A DNA stretch of 7,429 bases from positions 1-7,429 of the forward strand of contig JAHWJF010000167.1 in assembly GCA_019348515.1 (NCBI GenBank). The letters run 5' to 3'. Below the pieces are notes generated by a model. The model searched no databases and had not been told where the DNA came from. It worked only from the letters and a program-made list of their open reading frames with translations. Numbering within the stretch: the first letter of the stretch is position 1; the number at the start of each line of letters is the position of its first letter. This DNA comes from Chloroflexota bacterium. GTDB lineage: Bacteria; Chloroflexota; Chloroflexia; Thermomicrobiales; UBA6265. Of the stretch, positions 1-5,365 are shown piece after piece. Position numbers and translations under genes: made by a program.

Positions 1-219
1 ATCGATGGCGCCTCCGACCACGGCACCCACGAGGCGATCTACCTGCACGATCCGGATGGCAACGGGATCGAGCTGGCCTGGGACCGCGATCCGGCCCTCT
101 GGCGCCGCGGTGGGGAGATCATCTTCGAGCGCAAGGCGCTTGACTGGGCCGGTCTGCTGGCTGAGCTCGACGGCGTGTATTCGGCCGATGCTCTGTCACG
201 ACTGGCGGTCTACAGGTAA
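1..219 (+). CDS. VOC-family dioxygenase/glyoxalase-like protein, CatE type (3' end only)
   Basis: The frame is open from the first base to TAA at 217-219 and gives the last 72 residues; the start lies outside the window. Fragment residues 5-29 contain SDHGTHEAIYL followed by HDPDGNGIELAWDR. This is the final beta-alpha-beta unit of vicinal-oxygen-chelate enzymes and is closest to what I know of CatE-like catechol-2,3-dioxygenases. Glu24 (in GIEL) is the expected metal ligand. Tyr14, ten residues before it, has the spacing of the active-site Tyr/Glu pair of classical extradiol dioxygenases. The family cleaves catechols, or in other members isomerises glutathione adducts or binds antibiotics. 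The fragment cannot decide the substrate, but the DHG...GNGIELAWDR form favours ring cleavage. A DoxX gene follows in the same direction after about 200 bases, which recalls the catD/catE pairing of Bacillus. Confidence 0.85.
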   Translation: MDGASDHGTHEAIYLHDPDGNGIELAWDRDPALWRRGGEIIFERKALDWAGLLAELDGVYSADALSRLAVYR

Positions 220-252
220 GAAAGGAAACGGCATTCGCCTGGACGCGATACC

Positions 253-269
253 GCCGGCACCATGCCGGC
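253..269 (+). terminator. perfect GC hairpin after the VOC gene, possible terminator
   Basis: GCCGGCA (253-259) pairs perfectly with TGCCGGC (263-269) around a 3-base CCA loop, 34 bases past the VOC stop codon. No T-run follows, so it is not a textbook intrinsic terminator. It could act as a weak terminator or as a 3'-end-stabilising stem. Confidence 0.35.
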
Positions 270-415
270 CGTGACGGACGAGCGAGCCAGCCTGGCGGCA
301 CCTCCCCAGAGGATGATGCGCGACCAGGCCCGCTCCACGGTGTCGCGGGCGCGGCGTAGTGACGCGTGGCGCAGACCGGAAACACACCAGAAATACCATA
401 AGAAAGGACCCAGTA

Positions 416-886
416 ATGAAGGCAAACACGTGGACAGGACAGGCAGTGTGGGCATGGGGGATCGCGCTGCTGCGGATTGTGGTCGGGATCGTCTTCGTGA
501 TGCACGGACAGCAGAAGCTCTTCGACATGGGCGTCGGCGGCGTCGGCGGATTCTTCGCATCGCTGGGCGTTCCCGCGCCGCAACTCGCCGCCGTGGTGGT
601 CAGCGTGCTGGAGACCGTCGGCGGGATTGCGCTGATCCTCGGCGTCCTGACGCGTCTCTTCGGGTTGCTTCTCACCGGCGACATGCTCGTCGCGCTGTTG
701 CTGGTGCACCGGCCGAATGGGTTCTTCGCGGGGAACGGCGGTGTGGAGCTGGTGCTGCTGCTGGGGGCGGCGGCTCTCGCCCTGGCGCTGACCGGGCCCG
801 GCGCGCTGGCGCTCGACAACCTGCTGCCGTTCGAGCGGCGGATTCAGAGGCGTGACCGCGCTGATCTCGTTCCCAGCCACGGCTAA
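416..886 (+). CDS. DoxX family membrane protein
   Basis: This is a 156-residue integral membrane protein of the usual DoxX length. The ATG at 416 is preceded by AGAAAGGA (401-408) at a good distance. An in-frame start at 359 would add 19 charged residues that do not fit the family and would have no ribosome site. Family marks are Arg20 and Gly24 in the first membrane helix (about 14-30), the HGQQKLF turn at 30-36, Glu66 with the following GG in the second helix (about 56-77), and two further helices (about 80-97 and 107-128). The tail is basic and cytosolic-looking. DoxX-type proteins (including Bacillus CatD and the thiosulfate:quinone oxidoreductase subunit DoxD relatives) act at the membrane in thiol, quinone or redox stress, but most members have no defined reaction. 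The upstream VOC gene makes a CatD-like role attractive but unproven. Confidence 0.9.
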   Translation: MKANTWTGQAVWAWGIALLRIVVGIVFVMHGQQKLFDMGVGGVGGFFASLGVPAPQLAAVVVSVLETVGGIALILGVLTRLFGLLLTGDMLVALLLVHRPNGFFAGNGGVELVLLLGAAALALALTGPGALALDNLLPFERRIQRRDRADLVPSHG

Positions 887-1242
887 TCCGATGCGGGGGA
901 ACAGGGGCAGACTGCAACTCCGCACCCTGATCCCCAAGCACCTGAAGCTACAACCCAACGTCCAGCACGGCGTATCACGACCATGCGGAGAGGTGGATCG
1001 AGTCGTTGCGCTGGATTGAGGAGACCCTGTGGTTACCACTCAATATCGTGGGTATCATCTGTAGTTGGTCGACACCGGCGGCTCCCGAGGCAGCCACACC
1101 AGTGGCTTCATGACGGTCCAGGTCACCACCAGCACGGTCGATCCGCCCGGGACCTCTCATCGCCGTCATCGGAGGACCACAGATACCCATGCGTTCGCTC
1201 GGTCCGAGATCGAGACCGGTTGAAACGCCAAGCGAGAGTTGA
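887..1242. other. 356-base stretch with no convincing gene
   Basis: Between the DoxX stop and the zinc-ribbon gene there is no reading frame I would call coding on either strand. It begins with a strong imperfect hairpin (896-935). A 6-base inverted repeat, ATTGAG (1015-1020) with CTCAAT (1039-1044), encloses the small palindrome GTGGT-T-ACCAC (1029-1039). One frame (946-1113) reads as a tryptophan-rich stretch containing HAERWIESLRWIEETLW, but it has no ATG or GTG start or ribosome site at its head. It could be a decayed gene end. The last hundred bases presumably carry the promoter of the zinc-ribbon gene, but no clear -35/-10 pair stands out. Confidence 0.5.
896..935 (+). terminator. long imperfect hairpin after doxX, possible terminator
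   Basis: GGGGA (896-900) pairs with TCCCC (931-935). After an A/A mismatch, CAGGG (902-906) pairs with CCCTG (925-929), and GC (907-908) pairs with GC (922-923) past one bulged A, leaving a 13-base loop. The stem starts 9 bases after the DoxX stop codon. There is no T-tract behind it, so termination would have to be atypical or Rho-assisted. Alternatively it protects the 3' end of the mRNA. Confidence 0.45.
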
Positions 1243-1533
1243 ATGAACTGTCCCGTTGACGGTAGCGAACTGCGAATTACGGAGCGGCAAGGCATCGAGA
1301 TCGACTACTGCCCCCAGTGCCGGGGCGTCTGGCTGGACCGCGGCGAGCTGGACAAGGTTCTGGAGCGGTCAGCACAGCCAGCGTACCGCGATGAGCGCGA
1401 TCGGGCTGCCCAGCCACCCTACCGGGATGAGCGCGATCGGTACCGCGACGACGATCGCTCCTACCAGGGCCAGGAGTATCGTGGGAAGAGCCGGCGCCGC
1501 TCGTTTCTCGAGGATCTGCTCGATTTTGACTGA
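1243..1533 (+). CDS. zf-TFIIB domain protein with Arg/Asp/Tyr-rich repeat tail
   Basis: A small 96-residue protein starts at ATG 1243, with a purine-rich GCGAGAG at 1232-1238 as ribosome site. Residues 1-40 are the TFIIB-type zinc ribbon: MNCPVDG at the N-terminus, then DYCPQCRGVWLDRGELDK at 21-38. The cysteines are Cys3, Cys23 and Cys26; the fourth expected position holds Asp6, a variant common in this family. A low-complexity tail follows, with a 12-residue unit (AQPxYRDERDR core) repeated at 43-54 and 55-66 and then a shorter YRDDDR copy. The C-terminus ends in a short hydrophobic/acidic motif, SFLEDLLDFD, which I recall as typical of these proteins and probably a docking peptide. The biochemical role of the family is unknown; nucleic-acid or protein binding is the usual guess. 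The next gene begins 43 bases downstream and probably shares the transcript. Confidence 0.88.
   Translation: MNCPVDGSELRITERQGIEIDYCPQCRGVWLDRGELDKVLERSAQPAYRDERDRAAQPPYRDERDRYRDDDRSYQGQEYRGKSRRRSFLEDLLDFD
1369..1440 (+). repeat. two-copy 36-base tandem repeat inside the zinc-ribbon gene
   Basis: Copies at 1369-1404 and 1405-1440 encode the 12-residue unit ending YRDERDR. The last 15 bases of each (1390-1404 and 1426-1440, GATGAGCGCGATCGG) are identical, whereas the front parts differ at several bases. The period is a whole number of codons, so copy-number changes would keep the frame. Translation of the following bases gives a decayed third start (YRDDDR). Confidence 0.85.
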
Positions 1534-1576
1534 TCCGGCGCCGATGTCGCGCTCCGGACAATAGGACTACTGATCC

Positions 1577-2224
1577 GTGGATCTCGGAGACCCGGGTCTC
1601 GCGCTACCGCTCGTTGTGCTGGCGGTCATCGGCGGCATCCTGGCGCTCGCCGGTGCGGCAAGTCGGTCCTGGTGGCAGCGCCGTCGTATCGAGGGCGCTC
1701 CGGCAGCTCCAACGGCACCAGCAGCCGTACCTCTAGAACCGGACAGTCTCGAACAACGGCTGCGCACGCTCCACGCGGCCGGCCGCTGGGACGAGCTGCT
1801 ACGGCTCCTGGATCAAACGCTGCCCGAGTGGCCCGTCGCCTCCTCATTGATCGAGGTTGCCCGCGCGGTGTCGGCGCTGGAACGCGACATCGCCGCCACT
1901 CGCGGCAACGCCGTCTCGGAGGTGGTGATCAGCCGCCTCACGCAGCAGGCCCAGACGGTTACCGACGGCTTGTGGGCGCTGGCGGATCGCATCGTCGTCG
2001 CCGACCGGGTCAGCTCCCTGGTGCTGCGGGAGCGGTTGGCGCGGGAGGACGAGGTGCTGCTACGGCTGCTGCCGGCGATGCGGGAGGCACAGACCGGGCT
2101 CGCCGATTTGATGCTGGCGGGCAGCGGCGGAGAGGGGCTGCGGCGGGCGGAAGGACGCTTCCTGGCCCTGGCGGCTACGGCCCGCGAGCTTCAGGAGTTC
2201 GAGCTGGGCTCGACGCCGCGGTAA
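1577..2224 (+). CDS. membrane-anchored helical protein of unknown function
   Basis: I do not recognise the family. The GTG at 1577 starts a 215-residue product, with AGGAC at 1563-1567 as a plausible ribosome site. Residues about 9-28 form one hydrophobic segment rich in Leu, Val, Ile and Gly, followed by the basic SRSWWQRRR stretch. That predicts a single N-terminal membrane anchor with the rest in the cytosol. Residues 38-52 are a Pro/Ala linker. From about 56 to the end the sequence looks wholly alpha-helical: first a short Leu-rich region with WDELLRLLDQTL, then long amphipathic helices (about 90-205) with the heptad-like Leu/Val spacing of a coiled coil or four-helix bundle. There are no cysteines and no visible catalytic motif. 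Being 43 bases behind the zinc-ribbon gene, it is probably co-transcribed. A scaffold or assembly role is possible, but nothing in the sequence proves it. Confidence 0.75.
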   Translation: MDLGDPGLALPLVVLAVIGGILALAGAASRSWWQRRRIEGAPAAPTAPAAVPLEPDSLEQRLRTLHAAGRWDELLRLLDQTLPEWPVASSLIEVARAVSALERDIAATRGNAVSEVVISRLTQQAQTVTDGLWALADRIVVADRVSSLVLRERLAREDEVLLRLLPAMREAQTGLADLMLAGSGGEGLRRAEGRFLALAATARELQEFELGSTPR

Positions 2225-2253
2225 ACGAGGATGCCGCACACAGCTACGCGGAC

Positions 2254-2303
2254 GCTTCCCGCCTGCGGCCAGGCGAGGAGGCCGCGTCGCGAGGTGCGAC
2301 CTC
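2254..2303 (+). terminator. terminator-like hairpin cluster
   Basis: Positions 2254-2265 pair with 2270-2282 as a 12-pair stem (GCTTCCCGCCTG with CAGGCG and GGAGGC), with one bulged A at 2276, one G-T pair and a CGGC loop. Close behind lie two mutually exclusive small stems: GTCGC (2286-2290) with GCGAC (2296-2300), and GAGGT (2291-2295) with ACCTC (2299-2303). The block starts 30 bases after the upstream stop codon and is followed by a pyrimidine-rich CTCTCTC run (2308-2318) rather than a true T-tract. It most likely ends the zinc-ribbon/membrane-protein transcript before the toxin-antitoxin genes. Confidence 0.55.
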
Positions 2304-2349
2304 CCACGACTCTCTCTAAATCGGTGCGGCAGCCTCGGCGCGTCAGCAT

Positions 2350-2392
2350 AGATAGTACGAATCGCTATCTGGCACATCGTATCGTTCGCACT
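2350..2392. promoter_or_regulatory. inverted repeats ahead of the toxin-antitoxin pair, candidate operator
   Basis: Two overlapping symmetries lie 36-78 bases before the antitoxin start. AGATAG (2350-2355) pairs with CTATCT (2365-2370). AGTACGAAT (2354-2362) is mirrored by GTTCGCACT (2384-2392), 7 of 9 positions matching, with centres 30 bases apart (about three helical turns). The area is AT-richer than its surroundings. AbrB-type antitoxins bind such sites in front of their own operon, so autoregulation is expected, but the site is inferred only from symmetry and position. Confidence 0.45.
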
Positions 2393-2427
2393 AATGTCGC
2401 GGAATGTATGACTTTCGGAGTTTCTCC

Positions 2428-2721
2428 ATGGCCGTAGAACGCAAGCTCGTCCACATCCAAGAGAAGGGGCAGGTGACCCTGCCTGCCGACATCCGAAAAC
2501 GGCTAGGGCTCAAGAAAGGCGACCTCGTGGCCGTGGATGAGACGCCGGAAGGGGTGCTGATCACGCCCCAGGGGGTACTCGCGCTCAGGGCGCTGGACGA
2601 CATCGGCAAAGCGCTCAAGGAACAGGGCCTTTCGCTGGAGGATATGATCGAGAGCGGCCGGCAGATCCGCGAGGAGCTGTACCGCGAGCAGTATGGCCAC
2701 CTCGACACCGACAGCTCCTAG
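2428..2721 (+). CDS. AbrB/MazE-type antitoxin (SpoVT-AbrB domain)
   Basis: This 97-residue antitoxin starts at ATG 2428. CGGAG at 2416-2420 sits 7 bases ahead, whereas an in-frame ATG at 2404 has no well-spaced ribosome site. Residues 5-50 form the swapped-hairpin AbrB DNA-binding domain, with KGQVTLPADIRKRLGLKKGD at 13-32 and the hydrophobic VLITP strand at 43-47. Residues 51-90 are a helical, charged tail (KALKEQGLSLEDM, then IREELYREQYG), which in such antitoxins wraps the toxin and blocks its active site. The last 29 bases overlap the start of the PIN-domain gene in another frame, so translation is coupled and both proteins are made together. The complex probably represses its own promoter through the upstream inverted repeat. 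Confidence 0.92.
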   Translation: MAVERKLVHIQEKGQVTLPADIRKRLGLKKGDLVAVDETPEGVLITPQGVLALRALDDIGKALKEQGLSLEDMIESGRQIREELYREQYGHLDTDSS

Positions 2722-3133
2722 AGTTTTCCTCGATAGCAGCGTCTTATTCGCCGCCGCGTACTCCGCCAAAGCTTCCGCCCGCGATCTGCTGCTTGCCGCG
2801 ATCCAGGGTCGGATTGTACTCGTGCTCTCCAGCTACGTGATTAACGAGACAGAGCGAAACCTCTTGCGAAGAGCTCCCCATGCCCACCCCGGCTTCCTCC
2901 GCTTCCGCAAAGACCTCCCCTACCAGCTCAGCGATCCCCCGGATGCACTCGTGGCCGACACAGCGCGCATCGTCGTGGGCAAGGATGCCCCGATTATTGC
3001 CGCCGCCCGGAGGGCCCAGACGACGCTGGTCGCGACCTACGACCGTAAAGATCTCCTGTCCAAGCGGCAGGAGATCCTCGCGGCTTTCGGGGTCACCGTC
3101 GCGACACCTGAAGAGATCCTCGCCAACCTCTGA
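2693..3133 (+). CDS. PIN-domain ribonuclease toxin, VapC-like
   Basis: A 146-residue PIN-fold protein fills the whole length expected of a toxin. The four acidic positions that hold magnesium are present: Asp14 in VFLDSSVLF, Glu52 in VINETERNL, Asp98 in GKDAPIIAAA and Asp117 in TYDRKDL. The enzyme should therefore be catalytically intact. VapC-type toxins cut tRNA or rRNA in a sequence-specific way when the antitoxin is lost. The NETERNL motif and the KDAPI/A-RRA segment resemble the PIN branch often called putative toxin-antitoxin system toxin component, rather than classical mycobacterial VapC. The ATG at 2693 lies inside the antitoxin frame, with only GAGGAG (2670-2675) well upstream, so initiation probably depends on translation of the antitoxin. 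The gene ends 13 bases before the stop of the convergent heme A synthase gene. Confidence 0.9.
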   Translation: MATSTPTAPRVFLDSSVLFAAAYSAKASARDLLLAAIQGRIVLVLSSYVINETERNLLRRAPHAHPGFLRFRKDLPYQLSDPPDALVADTARIVVGKDAPIIAAARRAQTTLVATYDRKDLLSKRQEILAAFGVTVATPEEILANL

Positions 3134-3146
3134 AGGTGGTCGGCGG

Positions 3147-4097
3147 TCAGCGAGCCCGGGCCGGAACCGTCGCCGCCCCGAATGGCAGGGGCACGTCACT
3201 CGTGCGCCATTGCGGCAGGGTGCGGCGGGCGCCGTCGGCGAGGGCGGCGAAGAGGAGCGCCATCAGCGCGGCGTGGCTGAGCGTGCTGGCGAGTGAAAGC
3301 CGGGAGAAGATAACGAATGCTCCCGACGCCGCCTGGGCGATCACGAACAGGGATGCCCAGAGATCGGTGCGATAGAGATCGGGGCGCTCGGTCTTGAATC
3401 GGCGCGACCACAACTCCCGCCACGCCACCAGTGCCAGCGCGATCACCGCCGCCAGGCGATGTCCCCAGGCGACGGCCACTCCCGGACTCGAGAGATCGGG
3501 GATCAACGAGCCATTGCACAGCGGCCAGGTGTGGCAGGCGAGCTCCGCGCCGGAGTGACGCATGTACGCGCCGATGTAGGCCACCACAACCGCCCAGAGC
3601 AGGGTGACCCAGGCGAGCGCTCGGTACCCCGATGGCACCGCGCGCGTCGCGGTGCGGGCGATCGGCGTCGTTTCCCAGAGCACGCGCATGACCAGGAAGA
3701 CCGACGCGAAACAGACCAGCGAGATGCCGAAGTGCGAGGCCATCACCGGTGGTGTCTGCGGATACTTCACCGCCCACGCCCCCATGCCCGACTGCAGGAC
3801 GAGCGTGAACAGCATCAAGGGGATGAGCGCCTTCAGCTCCGGATAACGCCGGCGCAGTGGGAAGGCCGTCACCGACAGGCCGAGGATGATCAGTCCCTCC
3901 ACGCCGGTGACGAGCCGGTGGGAGTACTCGACCATCGTCTCGAAGGCGTACTCGGGGATGAACTCACCATGGCAGAGCGGCCAGGACGTGCCGCACCCCT
4001 CACCCGAGCCGGTGTTGGTGACCGTGGCGCCCATCAGCAGCACGATAAACATGCCGATCGTTGCCGCCACCGCTAGCCATTTCGCCGCGCGCTCCAT
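3147..4097 (-). CDS. ctaA: heme A synthase (CtaA/Cox15)
   Basis: This 316-residue polytopic membrane enzyme oxidises the C8 methyl of heme O to a formyl group, giving heme A for aa3-type cytochrome oxidase. It shows the duplicated four-helix layout. The first half has GATVTNTGSGEGC and WPLCHG (Cys35 and Cys42), then VEYSHR with Glu57 and His60, and His122 in ASHFG. The second half has GAYMRHSGAELACHTWPLC (Cys188 and Cys194), His213 in WGHR and His275 in LSHA. The four histidines are the heme ligands and the cysteine pairs the extracytosolic loop disulfides. Cys35, Cys42, Glu57 and His60 fall at the same numbers as I recall for Bacillus CtaA. The ATG at 4097 has no clear ribosome site, so initiation may be leaderless-like. 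Heme O synthase and oxidase subunit genes are not within the window. Confidence 0.95.
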   Translation of the reverse strand: MERAAKWLAVAATIGMFIVLLMGATVTNTGSGEGCGTSWPLCHGEFIPEYAFETMVEYSHRLVTGVEGLIILGLSVTAFPLRRRYPELKALIPLMLFTLVLQSGMGAWAVKYPQTPPVMASHFGISLVCFASVFLVMRVLWETTPIARTATRAVPSGYRALAWVTLLWAVVVAYIGAYMRHSGAELACHTWPLCNGSLIPDLSSPGVAVAWGHRLAAVIALALVAWRELWSRRFKTERPDLYRTDLWASLFVIAQAASGAFVIFSRLSLASTLSHAALMALLFAALADGARRTLPQWRTSDVPLPFGAATVPARAR

Positions 4098-4127
4098 GGG
4101 AGGAAGTGTAGGCGAGGCTGAGAACCT

Positions 4128-4155
4128 GATACAGCACGAAGAACCGGTTTCACAA
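4128..4155 (-). promoter_or_regulatory. candidate promoter of the heme A synthase gene
   Basis: Reading the minus strand, TTGTGA (4155-4150) and TGTATC (4133-4128) are separated by 16 bases. This would start transcription near 4121, about 24 bases before the ATG at 4097. The -35 element is fair and the -10 element weak, so the call rests mainly on position. Confidence 0.3.
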
Positions 4156-4270
4156 TCTGCTGACGACGTGTTGGGTGGTCAGTGAGCCATAGGGATTCGT
4201 GAGCGTCGGGCTGTGGGCTGACGCCAGTCAGGAGAAGCAATCTTTGTCCAGCAACAAGGCGGAACCGAGG

Positions 4271-4277
4271 GGAGGAG
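4271..4277 (+). promoter_or_regulatory. ribosome binding site that fixes the start of the SnoaL-like gene
   Basis: GGAGGAG lies 5 bases before the GTG at 4283. The frame is open further upstream to another GTG at 4199, which has no such site. This Shine-Dalgarno match makes the shorter protein the likely product. Confidence 0.75.
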
Positions 4278-4282
4278 CGAGC

Positions 4283-4657
4283 GTGTCGGAGCGAAACAAG
4301 GCCATCGTGCGACGGCTGGTGGAAGAGGTGCTCAACGGCGGGCGGATGGAGGTCATCGACGAACTCTATGCGCCGGCACTAGCTCTAGAGGCCAAGGCGT
4401 GGATCGCACCCTTCCGGGTGTCGTTCCCCGACGTCCACATGGAGGTGGTCGAGCTCATCGCCGAGGGTGAGAACGTCGTCGGACGCTTCACCTGCTCCGG
4501 GACGCACCTGGAAGAATGGCTGGGATATGCGCCCACCGGCCGCCGCTTCGAGGCCATCGACGAGGTGTCCATCTACCGCTTCCGCGATGGTCGCATCGTC
4601 GAAACCTGGGGGCTCGAGGACAACCTCAGTCGCCTGGAGCAGCTCGGGCTGTGCTGA
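4283..4657 (+). CDS. SnoaL-like / NTF2-fold ester cyclase family protein
   Basis: A 124-residue protein begins at GTG 4283 and matches the SnoaL-like small alpha+beta barrel. An N-terminal helix (NKAIVRRLVEEVLNGG, 5-20) is followed by MEVIDELYAP. Next comes the WIAPFRVSFPDVHMEV region (40-55), then strands with GENVVGRFTCSGTH (62-75), the GRRFEAIDEVSIYRF stretch and the closing GRIVETWGLED. The phrases FPDvh, G...TG and the C-terminal WG.ED are typical of the group called polyketide cyclase or predicted ester cyclase. Members include true cyclases, isomerases, hydrolases and many proteins of unknown substrate. No polyketide genes are nearby, so a cyclase role should not be assumed. It is divergent from ctaA over a 185-base gap. 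Confidence 0.88.
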   Translation: MSERNKAIVRRLVEEVLNGGRMEVIDELYAPALALEAKAWIAPFRVSFPDVHMEVVELIAEGENVVGRFTCSGTHLEEWLGYAPTGRRFEAIDEVSIYRFRDGRIVETWGLEDNLSRLEQLGLC

Positions 4658-4670
4658 GGAGAGTGGCGCC

Positions 4671-4745
4671 ATGACGGATTCGGTCAAGCTGAGTTTTGAA
4701 ATCGGTTTGAAGAGCGGTGAGTCGCAAGCCGCACGATGGGAGTGA
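4671..4745 (+). CDS. possible 24-residue small ORF
   Basis: ATG at 4671 opens a 24-codon frame (MTDSVKLSFEIG at its start) ending in TGA at 4743-4745. GAGGAGAG at 4656-4663 provides a well-spaced ribosome site, and the start is 13 bases after the SnoaL-like stop, as expected for a co-transcribed gene. The peptide is polar and has no membrane segment. It may be a real small protein or the remnant start of a lost gene; no family is recognisable. Confidence 0.35.
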   Translation: MTDSVKLSFEIGLKSGESQAARWE

Positions 4746-4787
4746 GACAGGCGGCGCACCTGAGAGGACCGGTGAGCGACGAGACGG

Positions 4788-4810
4788 ACCGCCATCACCA
4801 GGCGGTGGTG
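4788..4810. terminator. two alternative hairpins between convergent genes, possible bidirectional terminator
   Basis: ACCGCC (4788-4793) can pair with GGCGGT (4801-4806). Alternatively CATCACC (4793-4799) pairs with GGTGGTG (4804-4810) around an AGGC loop, with one G-T pair. The structure covers the stop codon of the minus-strand flavin reductase and lies at the meeting point of two converging transcripts. T-runs are absent on both sides. Confidence 0.35.
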
Positions 4811-5361
4811 AGATCGGCGGCTTCGACCGTCGTCCAGGCCGCCGGCGCCACTGCTGTCCCGAGAGCGCGGAATCTCCCACGGTAGTAGGCGAGCGGCCCC
4901 GCCCCGTCGTGGCTGGCAGATTCCAGGACCTCTCCAACGAAGCAGGTATGGTCCCCAATCGGGATGGTCTGTGTCACCGCGCACTCTGCCCACGCCACCG
5001 CTCCCTGCAACACCGGCGGGGACGGATCCCGGCGCAGGAATCGAGCGCCCGAGAGTGCGGCCCAACCCGGCTCTCGCTCGGGCCGCGCGAAGCGGCGGGC
5101 GAGGCCGTGATCTGCCTCGCCGAGTACATTGACCGTGAACCCGCCGCATCGATGGAGGGCGATGTCCATGCGGGAGCCAGTCTGAAACAGAACGGCGAGC
5201 AACGGCGGGTCCCACGATGCCACCACGACCGACCCCGCGGTCGTGGCGAGCGGCTCGCCATCGTCCATGGTCACCACCACTGAGACGCCCGTCACCAGGC
5301 GACTTGCGACGCCTCGGATCACCTGAGGCGTCGCGAACGTTGCTGTGGTTCCTCGACCCAC
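4795..5361 (-). CDS. flavin reductase-like domain protein
   Basis: The protein matches the FMN-binding split-barrel flavin reductase family, which uses NAD(P)H to make free reduced FMN or FAD for a partner oxygenase. With the GTG start at 5361 it has 188 residues. RLVTGVSVVVT (21-31) is the usual family opening, followed by GEPLATTAGSVVVASWDPPLL (35-55), where other members have GxTxxSF-SVS-DPPL. Then come GSRMD, a GFTVNVLGE segment and the final YYRGRFRALG. The start is uncertain: GTG 5361 lies 4 bases past the stop of the upstream oxygenase gene but has its purines too close, and a TTG at 5400 would overlap that gene. Either way translation is probably coupled to the oxygenase. The gene order supports a reductase-oxygenase pair. 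Confidence 0.85.
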   Translation of the reverse strand: MGRGTTATFATPQVIRGVASRLVTGVSVVVTMDDGEPLATTAGSVVVASWDPPLLAVLFQTGSRMDIALHRCGGFTVNVLGEADHGLARRFARPEREPGWAALSGARFLRRDPSPPVLQGAVAWAECAVTQTIPIGDHTCFVGEVLESASHDGAGPLAYYRGRFRALGTAVAPAAWTTVEAADLTTAW

Positions 5362-5365
5362 TCCG

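Noticed and set aside
217..408. The 10-base direct repeat TAAGAAAGGA at 217-226 and 399-408
   Set aside because: The second copy is simply the DoxX ribosome site. One short repeat at this distance is probably chance, and no mobile-element structure surrounds it.
119..1039. A 306-codon minus-strand open frame across the VOC/DoxX region
   Set aside because: It is antisense to the well-supported DoxX gene, is rich in Arg, Pro and His with no domain, and is the usual by-product of GC-rich codon use.
1015..1044. ATTGAG/CTCAAT inverted repeat with an inner GTGGT/ACCAC palindrome
   Set aside because: It is suggestive of an operator, but it is more than 190 bases from the next gene with no promoter beside it, so it is mentioned only in the description of the gap.
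975..1295. A 106-codon minus-strand frame in the gap before the zinc-ribbon gene
   Set aside because: It overlaps the start of the zinc-ribbon gene, has no ribosome site or domain, and its composition looks random.
2231..2437. A 68-codon plus-strand frame ahead of the antitoxin
   Set aside because: It runs through the terminator-like hairpins and operator-like repeats, has no ribosome site, and overlaps the antitoxin start.
4199..4282. N-terminal extension of the SnoaL-like protein from GTG 4199
   Set aside because: The added 28 residues do not fit the family, and the strong GGAGGAG sits directly before the GTG at 4283.
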